Shown: in pieces, positions 39,721 to 48,848 of the stretch | Layout: each line of letters starts with the position of its first letter | Position numbering within the stretch: position 1 is the first letter of the stretch | NCBI RefSeq assembly: GCF_900539295.1 | Contig: NZ_UQBH01000007.1 | Location: 1-64,000, forward strand | Length of the DNA: 64,000 nucleotides | From: an uncultured Megasphaera sp. | Lineage (GTDB): Bacteria; Bacillota; Negativicutes; Veillonellales; Megasphaeraceae | Direction: 5' to 3' | Notes under the pieces: generated by a model | Told to the model about the DNA's origin: nothing | The model's database searches: none | The model's input: the letters and a program-made list of their open reading frames with translations, nothing else | Position numbers and translations under genes: made by a program

Positions 39721-40758
39721 TTATTGACTGCCATCGACATCAGCCATGATTTTATCAAACATAGCATCATCGTCGAAGAATTTGACATAGGCTGCCTCCC
39801 AGCCGCCGAAGTCGCTGATGCGCGTCAACTTGACGTTAAGATCAAAGCGGTCGGCATAGCGCCGGAGAATATCCGGGTTGGACGGCCTGAAGTCGTTCTT
39901 GGCGGCCAGTTCCTGGCCTTCATCGGAATAGAGGTAGCGCAGGTATTCTTCAGCAGCCTGTTCGTGACCCTTGCGGCGAGCCAGCCGATCGACGACGGCT
40001 ACACTGGGCTGAGCCAAGATGCTGATGCTGGGTACGACGAGTTCAAAGCGGCCGGGATATTCGCGCATCGTATAGAGCGCTTCGTTCTCCCAGGCAATGA
40101 GGACGTCTCCCTGCCCGTTTTCGACGAAGGTCGTCGTCGAGCCCCGGGCACCGGCGTCCATAACGGTGACATGACGGTAGAGGTCGGTCATGAAGGCCCG
40201 GGTCTTGATTTCATTCCCCCCGAAATGATCAAGGCCCCAACTCCAAGCGGCCAAAAAGTTCCAACAGGCACCGCCGCTGCTCTTAGGATCGGGCGTAATG
40301 ACACTGACGCCGGATTTCGTCAAATCGTCCCAGTCGCGTATCCCCTTAGGATTCCCCTTGCGAACCAGAAAGACGATGGTCGACGTGTACGGCGCCGAAT
40401 CATCAGGCAGTTCCTGCTGCCAGCCGGCGTGGATCAGTCCGGCCCGTTCTAAGCGCTCGACGTCATAGGCCAGGGCCAGGGTGACGACGTCAGCCCGGCT
40501 GCCTTCGATGACCGACCGGGCCTGACTGCCCGACCCGCCGTGAGACTGGACGATACGGATGTCCTTCCCGGTCTGCGCTTTATAATGCTTCTGAAAGGCT
40601 TCATTATATTCTTTATACAGTTCACGCGTTGGATCATACGAGACGTTGGTCAAGGTAAGCGTGTCCTCATCAGTTCCTCGACCGCAGCCGGCCAAGAGAC
40701 CGGCCGCCGTGAGGACTGCCGTGACAGTCAGTACCGCTATGATTTTTTTGTGCTTCAT
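39721..40758 (-). CDS. sbp: Sulfate-binding lipoprotein (Sbp)
   Basis: This 345-residue periplasmic receptor has a lipoprotein signal peptide with lipobox LLAGC (cysteine 25). The sulfate-binding protein signatures are present: NVSYDPTRELYKEYN near the start of the mature part, VIEGSRADVVTLALAYDVERL, TPDPKSSGGACWNFLAAW and GARGSTTTFVENGQGDVLIAWENEA. It delivers sulfate to CysTWA. It lies 32 bases after cysK. Confidence 0.94.
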   Translation of the reverse strand: MKHKKIIAVLTVTAVLTAAGLLAGCGRGTDEDTLTLTNVSYDPTRELYKEYNEAFQKHYKAQTGKDIRIVQSHGGSGSQARSVIEGSRADVVTLALAYDVERLERAGLIHAGWQQELPDDSAPYTSTIVFLVRKGNPKGIRDWDDLTKSGVSVITPDPKSSGGACWNFLAAWSWGLDHFGGNEIKTRAFMTDLYRHVTVMDAGARGSTTTFVENGQGDVLIAWENEALYTMREYPGRFELVVPSISILAQPSVAVVDRLARRKGHEQAAEEYLRYLYSDEGQELAAKNDFRPSNPDILRRYADRFDLNVKLTRISDFGGWEAAYVKFFDDDAMFDKIMADVDGSQ

Positions 40759-40790
40759 ATCTTTTCCCCCTCGATACCGACTGCAGGGCC

Positions 40791-41729
40791 TTACAGCCCT
40801 TCTTCAAATAATGACGTTGATAAATAGCGCTCGCCGCCGTCCGGCAGGAGGACGACGATGGTCTTGCCCTCATTTTCCGGACGCTTGGCGACGGTCAGAG
40901 CCGCCGCTAAGGACGCGCCTGACGAAATACCTACCAAGAGGCCGTCGGTCTTGGCCACTTCCCGGGCCTGTTCATAAGCAGCTTCGTTCGATACATCGAT
41001 CACATCATCTACGAGTGACATATCGAGAACGCTGGGAATGAAGCCGGCGCCAATCCCCTGAATGGCGTGGGGCCCGGGCTTTCCGCCGCGAAGGACGGCC
41101 GAATCTTTCGGCTCGACGGCGACGATCTGCACGTCCCGGTTATGGCTTTTTAACCCCTCAGCCGTACCGGTAATGGTGCCGCCCGTCCCGACGGACGAAA
41201 TGAAGATGTCGACGGTGCCGTCCGTATCGCGCCAGATTTCTTCGGCCGTCGTCGTCCGGTGGATGGCCGGATTGGCCGGATTGTCGAACTGCTGCGGAAT
41301 GAAGGCATTGCCATAAGACTTTCGCAGTTCTTCGGCCTTGCCGATACTGCCGCGCATCCCCTCGATGCCCGGTGTCAGCACGACTTCAGCCCCCAAGGCC
41401 TTGACGATTTTCTGCCTTTCCAGGCTCATCGTGTCCGGCATGGTCAAGATCAGGTGCAGGCCCTTCACGGCGGCGGCCATGGCCAGGCCTATTCCGGTGT
41501 TGCCGCTCGTCGGTTCGATGATGACCGTATCCTTATCGATCTTGCCGGCTTGTATCCCGGCGTCGATCATGGCCACGGCCACTCGGTCCTTGACGCTGCC
41601 CAAGGGATTGAAGTATTCAAGCTTGGCCAGGACCCGGCCTTTGATGCCGTGTACCTCCTGCCAGCGAGTCAGCTCCAAGAGCGGCGTATGGCCGACCAGG
41701 TCGGTCACGTGTTTTGCGATATGCGCCAT
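40791..41729 (-). CDS. cysK: Cysteine synthase A (O-acetylserine sulfhydrylase)
   Basis: This 312-residue PLP enzyme joins sulfide and O-acetylserine to give cysteine. The PLP lysine is in FNPLGSVKDRVA, with the substrate loop PTSGNTGIGLA and the phosphate-binding GTGGTITG; the end has SSGASLAAAL. The start is the ATG with GGAGG upstream, just past the riboswitch terminator. It is the first gene of the long leftward sulfur operon. Confidence 0.96.
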   Translation of the reverse strand: MAHIAKHVTDLVGHTPLLELTRWQEVHGIKGRVLAKLEYFNPLGSVKDRVAVAMIDAGIQAGKIDKDTVIIEPTSGNTGIGLAMAAAVKGLHLILTMPDTMSLERQKIVKALGAEVVLTPGIEGMRGSIGKAEELRKSYGNAFIPQQFDNPANPAIHRTTTAEEIWRDTDGTVDIFISSVGTGGTITGTAEGLKSHNRDVQIVAVEPKDSAVLRGGKPGPHAIQGIGAGFIPSVLDMSLVDDVIDVSNEAAYEQAREVAKTDGLLVGISSGASLAAALTVAKRPENEGKTIVVLLPDGGERYLSTSLFEEGL

Positions 41730-41757
41730 AAGATTCCTCCATATTGCCAAAAGAAAA

Positions 41758-41784
41758 GCGCCACCTGTGATAAGCAGATGGCGC
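41758..41784 (-). terminator. Expression-platform terminator of the SAM riboswitch
   Basis: On the minus strand a ten-base stem (GCGCCATCTG/CAGGTGGCGC, one G-T pair) is followed by TTTTCTTTT. It lies between the SAM aptamer and cysK, so SAM binding should end transcription here. Confidence 0.88.
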
Positions 41785-41807
41785 AAGAAATAAACGTATG
41801 CCCATGA

Positions 41808-41904
41808 CTTCATCTGCCAGGTAAAATCCTGCTGGAATTGGCACCTTACATGCGTAGGTTGCCGCAGCGTCGTCGGGCCAGTCCCTCGGCTGCTCTGGAT
41901 GAAT
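41808..41904 (-). promoter_or_regulatory. SAM-I (S-box) riboswitch
   Basis: The minus strand shows the S-box core in order: closing arm TTCATC, CAGAGCAGCCGAGGGACTGG, CGACGCTGCGGCAACC, AAGGTGCCAATTCC, GCAG, and the second closing arm GATGAAG. This matches the SAM-I consensus (P1, GAGGGA, GCAACC, AAGGTGCTAA). High SAM should switch off cysK and the sulfate genes behind it. Confidence 0.95.
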
Positions 41905-41948
41905 AGGTTCGTATTGTATTGTCCTATGACAGATGGCTGTACAATACG

Positions 41949-41976
41949 ATTATATCGTACAACACATGATGGTCAA
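41949..41976 (-). promoter_or_regulatory. Promoter of the riboswitch operon with palindrome at the -10
   Basis: Minus-strand -35 TTGACC (41971-41976), 16-base spacer, -10 TATAAT (41949-41954). The -10 sits inside a dyad with arms TACGAT and ATCGTA around ATA. This is a candidate repressor site. A further near-palindrome TATACA-A-TGTATA lies upstream near 42015-42027. Confidence 0.55.
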
Positions 41977-42151
41977 ATTTTTTAAGTACCCCATGATGAC
42001 ATACCTCATTCTTATACAATGTATACAACAACGATTCGCTTGAAACGTTACTGGAATTGTACACTTTGTAAGGCTTCTTGTCAAGGTGTTTTATGAAAAA
42101 AATGAAATAAAAAGTTAAAATAACCTATAAAAAGCCCGTCACAGACCTTCA

Positions 42152-42637
42152 TTAAAAAGTAAGGCGCATTTGATACCAAACGGCTCCGCCGTGTTCCGAC
42201 GTACTGAGGCCTTCATTTTCAAAGCCGAATTTAGCATAATAATGCAAAAGTTTCTCCTTACAGGTCAGGACCAGTCCTTGGCGGCCTTCTTTGCGGGCGT
42301 CATCGATAGCTTTCGTGAGGAGTAATTCAGCATATCCGCGCTTCCGATAACTTGAAAGTGTGTTGACGCCGAATATCATCTGCCAGGCGCCCTTTTCATC
42401 GTGGAGCGACGCATCGCCATAGAGGTCATCGGTCAAATCTCGTTTATCCGTAACCATACCGTCGACGAAAGAAATCAGGGTTCCGTCGTCGCCAAAGAGC
42501 AGCCAAAAATGCCGGCCAAAGTAGGAAATACGGTCACGCAGCCGTTCTTCCGATGCAGCTTCGGCCGCTGGAAAACAAGCGGCTTCTACGGCGGCAACCG
42601 CCTTGAGATCGTCGAGAGTTGCCGTTCTGATATTCAT
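42152..42637 (-). CDS. GNAT-family N-acetyltransferase
   Basis: This 161-residue protein has the acetyltransferase fold: MNIRTATLDDLKAVAAVEAACFP at the start, then IFGVNTLSSYRKRGYAELLLTKAIDDARKEGRQGLVLTC with the acetyl-CoA loop (R-K-R-G-Y-A), and LLHYYAKFGFENEG. The substrate is not evident; the arrangement recalls arylalkylamine-type GNATs. It is monocistronic. A leftward TATAAT lies near 42711. Confidence 0.85.
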   Translation of the reverse strand: MNIRTATLDDLKAVAAVEAACFPAAEAASEERLRDRISYFGRHFWLLFGDDGTLISFVDGMVTDKRDLTDDLYGDASLHDEKGAWQMIFGVNTLSSYRKRGYAELLLTKAIDDARKEGRQGLVLTCKEKLLHYYAKFGFENEGLSTSEHGGAVWYQMRLTF

Positions 42638-42925
42638 ACCATCGCTCCTTCCGTCACAGCCCGCCTGCCCCCTGCAGTCGGACCCGATGAAACGTATATT
42701 TCAACTATTATATCGTAAACGCCGAAAAAAAGCTACTAAGAAAACTCGCGGTGACACCGGCCTTTCTGAGTCTGCCGAGAGTCGAAGAGCCTTCCGAAAG
42801 ATTCGAAAAACTGTTATTTTTACCGAAAAAAACGTATCAAGGCGGCAGATACAGCAAAGGACCTGCATGAAGGTTTCCCCCTCACACAAGTCCTTTTCAG
42901 CAGTCTTTATTACGTCTGTTACGCC

Positions 42926-43171
42926 TCAGTGTTCGTTTACACTGACACGACCTTCTTCCCTGGCTGCGTGATCGGCTGCCATGCGGCGGAGCCGTTTATT
43001 GCGCCGTACCTCAGCTTTCCGGTTCTTTTCCTTTATGTTGGCCACGACGGTCCTGGCCAGCCAGCCCATGAGACAGCCGGTCAAGAGGATTTTAACAGCC
43101 AGTAAATCCCAAGACGTGGACAAAAGCAGTGCCAAGACGACGAAGAAAGCCGTAACGAGCGTTTTAGTCAT
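42926..43171 (-). CDS. Small membrane protein with basic tail
   Basis: This 81-residue protein, starting at MTKTLVTAFF (GGGAG upstream), has two adjacent hydrophobic stretches (about 3-20 and 25-42), then a strongly basic, arginine- and lysine-rich C-terminus (EKNRKAEVRRNKRLRRM). It has no family I recognise. Its function is unknown. The region 42640-42925 behind it has a weak stem (AAAGGAC/GTCCTTT) and no gene. Confidence 0.5.
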   Translation of the reverse strand: MTKTLVTAFFVVLALLLSTSWDLLAVKILLTGCLMGWLARTVVANIKEKNRKAEVRRNKRLRRMAADHAAREEGRVSVNEH

Positions 43172-43288
43172 GAATCGATGCATCTCCCTGTAAACGTACA
43201 TAAATAGCCTCAAATTGAATCTAATTATACACGCTTTTCAGGAATAAAACAAGCCGTAATCGCAGGGGCCACTTCCCTTGCGTAAAGG

Positions 43289-44569
43289 CTAAATTTGGGC
43301 AAAGAGTTTTTCTTTGGTCCGTTCGGCTTCAGCTTTGATCTTTTCGATGTCGAGTTTGGTAAACTCTTTGTTCCGCAGGAGGACTTCGCCGTTTACCAAG
43401 ACCGTGTCGACGTCCATGCTGTTGGCACTGTAAGCCATGAGGCTGAGAGCGTCGTGTTTGGGGTACCAGTGGAGGCCTTCGCGGTCGACTAAGGTGATGT
43501 CGGCTTTGTAACCGGCTTCGAGTTTGCCGATATCGGTGTAGCCCAGGCATTTGGCCCCGCCTTCAGTCAGCATGTTGATGGCCGTTTCAGCCGGGATGAC
43601 CGTCGGATCGAGGGTGTTGGCCTTATGGACTAAGGCAGCTAAATGCATTTCTTCGACGATGTCGAGGTTGTTGTTGCTCGAGGCGCCGTCCGTACCGAGG
43701 CCGACGGTGATGCCCTTTTTCAGCATCTTGGCAATGGGTGCAAAGCCGCTGGCCAGTTTCAGGTTGCTGCCCGGGTTGTGGGCGACGCGGACGTGTTTTT
43801 TCAGCATAATGTCCATATCGTCGTCATCGACCCAGACGCAGTGGGCGGCCAGGCAGCCCGTATCGAAGAGACCCAATTCGTTGAACCAGGCAATAGGCGA
43901 TTTGCCGTACTGCTTCTTAATGTTTTCGACTTCGCCCTTCGTTTCCGACAGGTGGGTATGGATTTCAGCCCCTAATTCGTGGGCCAAGTCGACGACGCGG
44001 GAGAGGTATTCCGGCGTATTGGTGTAGGGCGCATGAGGTCCAAGCATGACCGTAATGCGGCCGTCCCCTTTTTTATGCCAGTCTAAAAAGAGCTGTTTAT
44101 TTTCTTTGAGGGCCGTTTCGGCGCTGGGCGTAATGCCCGTCATGCCCCGGCTCAGGCAGGCCCGGATCCCCGACGCGTCGACGGCGCGGGCAACGTCGTC
44201 CATGAAGAAGTACATGTCGGCAAAGGACGTCGTGCCGCAGCGAATCATTTCGGCGATGCCGAGCATGGTCTGGGCGTAGACGACGTCACCGTCGAGTTTG
44301 TCTTCGGCCGGCCAGATTTTCTTCTGGAGCCAGTCCATGAGCTGCATGTCGTCAGCATAGCTGCGGAAGACGGTCATGGCGATGTGGTTATGGGTGTTGA
44401 CGAAGCCCGGCAGGGCCAACATATGCCGGCCGTCGATGACTTCATCGTAATCCGACGCCTGGGGGTTTTCGGGAAAGCCCGTAATGACGGCGCCGTCGAT
44501 GGCGATATTCTGGTCTTCTGTGACCTTGTGGTCCCGATAGAGGCCGACGTGCTGAATCAGTTTTTTCAT
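43289..44569 (-). CDS. mtaD: 5-methylthioadenosine/S-adenosylhomocysteine deaminase
   Basis: This 426-residue amidohydrolase deaminates methylthioadenosine and SAH to their inosine forms. Seen: metal motif GFVNTHNHIAMT, ADDMQLMDWLQKKIWPAED, LGPHAPYTNTPEYL, EIHTHLSETKGE, NPGSNLKLASGFAPI and GTDGASSNNNLDI. The length is normal. It follows ahcY by 15 bases and is the last gene of the leftward operon. Confidence 0.94.
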   Translation of the reverse strand: MKKLIQHVGLYRDHKVTEDQNIAIDGAVITGFPENPQASDYDEVIDGRHMLALPGFVNTHNHIAMTVFRSYADDMQLMDWLQKKIWPAEDKLDGDVVYAQTMLGIAEMIRCGTTSFADMYFFMDDVARAVDASGIRACLSRGMTGITPSAETALKENKQLFLDWHKKGDGRITVMLGPHAPYTNTPEYLSRVVDLAHELGAEIHTHLSETKGEVENIKKQYGKSPIAWFNELGLFDTGCLAAHCVWVDDDDMDIMLKKHVRVAHNPGSNLKLASGFAPIAKMLKKGITVGLGTDGASSNNNLDIVEEMHLAALVHKANTLDPTVIPAETAINMLTEGGAKCLGYTDIGKLEAGYKADITLVDREGLHWYPKHDALSLMAYSANSMDVDTVLVNGEVLLRNKEFTKLDIEKIKAEAERTKEKLFAQI

Positions 44570-44584
44570 CCTAGTCCGCTCCTA

Positions 44585-45826
44585 TCAGTCGAGATTCAAG
44601 TATTTACGCTGTTCTTCGCTGAGGGTATCGATGGCGTAACCCATGGAAGCCAATTTAATCTTAGCAATGTCGTCGTCGATTTCATGGGGCAGGACGTAGA
44701 CGTGGTTTTCCAGTTCCGTATGATGGTCGAGGATGTATTTGGCAGCCAGGGCCTGAACGGCAAAGGACAGGTCCATGATTTCAGCCGGATGGCCGTCACC
44801 GGCAGCCAGGTTAACCAGACGGCCTTCTGCCAAGAGGTTGACGACGTGGCCGTTGGGGAGTTCGTAGCCTTCGATGTTGTGGCGGGCTTCAAAGTGGCGG
44901 ACTGAGAGGGCTTCCAATTCAGGACGGTTGATTTCAACGTCGAAGTGACCGGCATTGGCCAGGACGACGCCGTCTTTCATATTCTTCATGTGTTCGCCGC
45001 GGATGACGTCTTTATCGCCGGTCAAGGTGACGAAGATATCGCCGACTTTGGCAGCTTCAGCCATGGGCATGACTTCAAATCCGTCAAATACGGCTTCAAT
45101 GGCTTTAATCGGGTCGACTTCGGTGACGATGACGTGAGCGCCGAGGCCTTTGGCACGCATAGCGCAGCCCTTGCCGCACCAGCCGTAGCCGGCGACGACG
45201 ACTTTCTTGCCGACGACAGTCAGGTTGGTCGTGCGCATGATGCCGTCCCACGTCGACTGGCCCGTACCGTAGCGGTTGTCGAAGAGATATTTGCAGTACG
45301 AATCGTTGGCAGCAATCATGGGGAACTTCAGCTGGCCGGCTTTATCGAGACCGTGAAGGCGATTGACGCCGGTCGTCGTTTCTTCCGTGCCGCCCAGGAG
45401 ATTTTCCATAGCGTCGCTCCGCGTCGTGTGGAGCAGATGGACCTGATCGCCGCCGTCATCGATGATGATGTCCGGCTTATGGTCGAGGGATTTATTGAGG
45501 AAATCGAAGTATTCTTCATCGGTCGCGCCGTACCAGGCATAGACCGTCAGGCCGTCTTCGACGAGGGCTGCGGCGACATCGTCCTGGGTCGACAAGGGGT
45601 TGCTGCCGGTGACGATGACCTTAGCGCCGGCCCGGTGGAGGACTTCGGCCAGGTATGCCGTCTTGGCTTCAAGATGGACGCTGACGCAGATGGTCTTTCC
45701 TTTAAAGGTCTGTTCGGCTTTTAATCGGTCACCAATTGCATTGAGGGCCGGCATGTGCCGGTCGACCCAGTTGATCTTTTCATGGCCGCTCTTAGCTAAT
45801 TTGATATCGCGAATAATTGATTCCAT
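44585..45826 (-). CDS. ahcY: Adenosylhomocysteinase (or S-inosylhomocysteine hydrolase), short type
   Basis: This 413-residue NAD enzyme hydrolyses SAH. It begins at the second in-frame ATG, where AGAGG has proper spacing. It shows the substrate region HLEAKTAYLAEVL, DDGGDQV, EETTTGVNRL, SYCKYLFDNRYGTGQSTWDGI, the NAD motif GYGWCGKGCAMRAKG and the ending KYLNLD. It is of the short, archaeal-like type without the central insertion. With a deaminase beside it, S-inosylhomocysteine may be the true substrate. Confidence 0.92.
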   Translation of the reverse strand: MESIIRDIKLAKSGHEKINWVDRHMPALNAIGDRLKAEQTFKGKTICVSVHLEAKTAYLAEVLHRAGAKVIVTGSNPLSTQDDVAAALVEDGLTVYAWYGATDEEYFDFLNKSLDHKPDIIIDDGGDQVHLLHTTRSDAMENLLGGTEETTTGVNRLHGLDKAGQLKFPMIAANDSYCKYLFDNRYGTGQSTWDGIMRTTNLTVVGKKVVVAGYGWCGKGCAMRAKGLGAHVIVTEVDPIKAIEAVFDGFEVMPMAEAAKVGDIFVTLTGDKDVIRGEHMKNMKDGVVLANAGHFDVEINRPELEALSVRHFEARHNIEGYELPNGHVVNLLAEGRLVNLAAGDGHPAEIMDLSFAVQALAAKYILDHHTELENHVYVLPHEIDDDIAKIKLASMGYAIDTLSEEQRKYLNLD

Positions 45827-45843
45827 ACGGTTCATACCTCTTT

Positions 45844-46899
45844 CTATAATGAATTCTTTTCAAAAAATGCTTGTACGGCCGCCGTGTCGGGGCGGTCGAT
45901 GACGCCCTTTTCGGTGACGATGGCCCGGATATTTTCATGGGGCGTCACGTCAAAGGCCGGATTGAATACCGGCGTATCGGAAAGGGCCGATGCAGCACCG
46001 CCAAAGGAGCGGACTTCGTCGTGATTCCGTTCTTCAATGGGAATCTGACTGCCGTCGGCAATGGACCGGTCAAAGGTCGACAGGGGCGCTGCAATGTACA
46101 GGGGGATGTCCAGGACCTTGGCCATGAGGGACAGGCCGTAAGTCCCGATTTTATTGGCCGTATCGCCGTTGGCGGCAATGCGGTCGGCACCGACGATGAT
46201 GGCGTCGACGCCCTTCTCCTTCATCGTCCAGGCAGCCATGTTGTCCGTAATGAGGGTGACCGGAACACCGCCTGTCATGAGTTCAAAGGCTGTCAGCCGC
46301 GCTCCTTGGAGAAGGGGCCGCGTTTCATCGGCATAGACCATGGCGACTTTCCCGCGGCGATGGAGCTCGGTAATGATGCCGAGGGCCGTGCCGACGCCGG
46401 CTGTCGCCAGGGAACCGGCATTGCAGTGCGTCAGGAGAGTCAAGGGACGATCCCCTTTCCCGATTTCATCGGCACCCCAGCCGGCCATGGCCGTATTGAT
46501 AGCCACATCGTCGGCATGGATGGCCTTGGCCCTTTCTTCCAATATCCCGACGAGGACCTCAGGACTTTCGCCGCCGTGATGTTTTGCGCAGGCCATCATC
46601 TGTTCCAAGGCCCAGTGAAGGTTGACTGCCGTCGGCCGGGCCCCGTCAAGGGCCGTGCAAATATCCTGAAGGGCCGTCAAAAAGGGCTTGTCCCCCTGCC
46701 CTTCACAGAGAGATTGGGCGCCTAAGACGACGCCGTAAGCTGCGGCGACGCCGATGGCCGGAGCACCGCGGACGGCCAGGACGGAAATGGCCTTATGGAC
46801 GTCCTGCCAGGTCGTACAGGTCAGGTAGGTTTCGGTAAAGGGCAGGACCGTCTGATTGAGGAGATAGAGGGTCCCCTTTTCCCAGCGCAAGGTTTCCAT
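45844..46899 (-). CDS. mtnA: Methylthioribose-1-phosphate isomerase
   Basis: This 351-residue enzyme turns 5-methylthioribose-1-phosphate into methylthioribulose-1-phosphate. Seen: RGAPAIGVAAAYG, THCNAGSLATAG with the catalytic Cys, YADETRPLLQGARLTAFEL, VDAIIVGADRIAANGDTANKIGTYGL with the catalytic Asp, and EERNHDEV. Its start shares one base with the mtnP stop. Confidence 0.95.
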   Translation of the reverse strand: METLRWEKGTLYLLNQTVLPFTETYLTCTTWQDVHKAISVLAVRGAPAIGVAAAYGVVLGAQSLCEGQGDKPFLTALQDICTALDGARPTAVNLHWALEQMMACAKHHGGESPEVLVGILEERAKAIHADDVAINTAMAGWGADEIGKGDRPLTLLTHCNAGSLATAGVGTALGIITELHRRGKVAMVYADETRPLLQGARLTAFELMTGGVPVTLITDNMAAWTMKEKGVDAIIVGADRIAANGDTANKIGTYGLSLMAKVLDIPLYIAAPLSTFDRSIADGSQIPIEERNHDEVRSFGGAASALSDTPVFNPAFDVTPHENIRAIVTEKGVIDRPDTAAVQAFFEKNSL

Positions 46900-47696
46900 T
46901 ATACCGTAAAACCTCCGTAAGCCTGGAGCGTGTGGTGGCAGGCACAGTCGTCGTCATCGGGATAATTTTCGATGCTCTTTAAAATGAGCTGGCGCAGACG
47001 CAGGGAGCTTTTGGCCATGGCATCGACGACTTCTTCATGAGTCAGGGGCTTGTCGGAAATGCCGGCGGCAAAGTTGGTGACCATGGAGACCGTGGCGTAG
47101 CAGATTTCCGCTTCCCGGGCCAGGCAGACTTCGGGAACGTTGGTCATGCCGACGATATCGCCGCCGAGTTTTTGGAACATGCGGATTTCAGCCGGCGTTT
47201 CAAAGCGCGGCCCTTCGGTGCAGACATAGGTACCCTTATCATGAAGGCGGCAGTCCCCCAGTTCAGCAGCGGCCGCTACGACGTGACGACGCAGGGTCGG
47301 GCAGTAGGGCTCGGTCATGTCGACGTGGACGACGCCGTTGGCTCCGCCGTCGAAAAAGGACGTGTGACGGCTCTTGGTAAAGTCGATGAACTGGTCGGGC
47401 AGGACGAAATCGCCGGGCTTTTGATCCGGATTCATGGAGCCTACGGCCGTCGTCGCCAAGATGGCCGTAACGCCGAGGCGCTTCAGGCCGAGGATGTTGG
47501 CCCGATAGTTGATGAGGTGCGGCGGAATGGAATGCATCCGGCCGTGACGGGCTAAAAAGATGAGGTCCCGATTTTGATAGGTTCCCTTCCAATAACGAAT
47601 GCTCCCGTAATAGGTGTCCATGTATCCTTCGCGGACGTTGGACAAAATCTTCGGGTCACAGACGCCGGTACCGCCGATGATGGCAATGAGTCCCAT
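46899..47696 (-). CDS. mtnP: S-methyl-5'-thioadenosine phosphorylase
   Basis: This 265-residue enzyme splits MTA into adenine and methylthioribose-1-phosphate. The purine nucleoside phosphorylase pattern is clear: IGGTGVCD, FLARHGRMHSIPPHLINYRANILGLKRLGV, ILATTAVGSMN, FVLPDQFIDFTKSR, TYVCTEGPRFETPAEIRMF, and VGMTNVPEVCLARE. It is the second gene of the operon, after hslO. The adenine produced could feed the deaminase at 18052. Confidence 0.95.
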   Translation of the reverse strand: MGLIAIIGGTGVCDPKILSNVREGYMDTYYGSIRYWKGTYQNRDLIFLARHGRMHSIPPHLINYRANILGLKRLGVTAILATTAVGSMNPDQKPGDFVLPDQFIDFTKSRHTSFFDGGANGVVHVDMTEPYCPTLRRHVVAAAAELGDCRLHDKGTYVCTEGPRFETPAEIRMFQKLGGDIVGMTNVPEVCLAREAEICYATVSMVTNFAAGISDKPLTHEEVVDAMAKSSLRLRQLILKSIENYPDDDDCACHHTLQAYGGFTV

Positions 47697-47724
47697 GATA
47701 AAACCTCCCTTTATAAATTGAAGA

Positions 47725-48615
47725 TCAATGCGTATCTGTCCCTGCCTTTTCGTACAAGGCAGCTAATTCGTCGTGGGACAGGGTATACTTGGCGCCGCAG
47801 TAGTGGCAGGTCATTTCAACCTGGGGATCCTGCAAGAGGGATTCTTTGTCTTCCGGGCGCAGGGATAACAAGGCACTTTCAAAGCGCTGGCGTGAGCAGG
47901 TGCAGCGCCAGTAGAGATGCTGACGGTACAATTCTTTATAATGCATACCGCCGAGGATGATGTCAATCAGGCCTTCTCCCTTAGGATGATCCTTGAGGTA
48001 GGTCGTCAAGGCGCCGACCTGGGTGATATTGGCTTCGACGCGGGCCAAGTCTTCGTCTTTAGCACCGGGCAGGGCCTGGACGAGGAAGCCGCCGGCAGCG
48101 GCAATGGTGTAATCCCTGTCGACGAGGACGCCTAAGTTGATCGTCGACGGCACCTGTTCCGACGTATAGAGATAATAGGCAATGTCTTCGGCAATTTCAC
48201 CGGATACGAGGTCGGCCTGGCTGGTATAGGTCGTCGTCTTGGGCGTAAAGCGGGTCACGGTCAGTTGGCCGTTTCGTCCGACAGCAGCCGAGACGTCGAG
48301 TTTGCCGTTCGGTTTTAATGGCAGATCTATTGTCGGATTATCGACGTAGCCGCGAAGCTTATTGGTATCGAAGCAGTCGGCATGGACGGCGCCTAAGGGA
48401 CCGTCGCCGGCAATCTTGATGGATACGCCTTCATGGTTCTTATAGTCCCCGGCGAGAAGGGCTGCACCGGTCATGGTCCGGCCAAGAGCGGCACAGGCCA
48501 CGGGCGATAAGTTGTGGCTCTGGCGGGCTTTTTCCACGATGCCTGCCGTAAAGGCGATGGACACGCGAATGGCCTCATCTGATGTATAGTGAATAATTTG
48601 ATTGTCTCTGATCAT
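47725..48615 (-). CDS. hslO: Redox-regulated chaperone Hsp33
   Basis: This 296-residue chaperone starts at MIRDNQIIHYTSD. The zinc cysteines are at the end, CTCSR (C-x-C) and CHYCG (C-x-x-C), and the family segments RTMTGAALLAGDYKN, YTIAAAGGFLVQALPGA and GMHYKELYRQHLYWRC are present. It is the first gene of the mtn/ahcY operon, 28 bases before mtnP. A leftward -10 TATAAT lies at 48652-48657. Confidence 0.95.
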   Translation of the reverse strand: MIRDNQIIHYTSDEAIRVSIAFTAGIVEKARQSHNLSPVACAALGRTMTGAALLAGDYKNHEGVSIKIAGDGPLGAVHADCFDTNKLRGYVDNPTIDLPLKPNGKLDVSAAVGRNGQLTVTRFTPKTTTYTSQADLVSGEIAEDIAYYLYTSEQVPSTINLGVLVDRDYTIAAAGGFLVQALPGAKDEDLARVEANITQVGALTTYLKDHPKGEGLIDIILGGMHYKELYRQHLYWRCTCSRQRFESALLSLRPEDKESLLQDPQVEMTCHYCGAKYTLSHDELAALYEKAGTDTH

Positions 48616-48848
48616 AATCGATTCTATCCTTTCTCTACAAATCCAATCCTTATTATACAACATCTGTCCACCCCTAGCCAGTAGTGCCCCGAAAAAGGTC
48701 GCCCTCCCGGCCGAGGCCTGCTGCCGACCCCTTTCCTTTTATTCAATTATGTTATTTAAAATTGATAAAGTCTTTCATCAGTCCCGGCAGGAATTTGCCT
48801 CCTCCGTCCCGAATATTATTAGGAAGCAGTCAAGAAGGAGTGATATCT

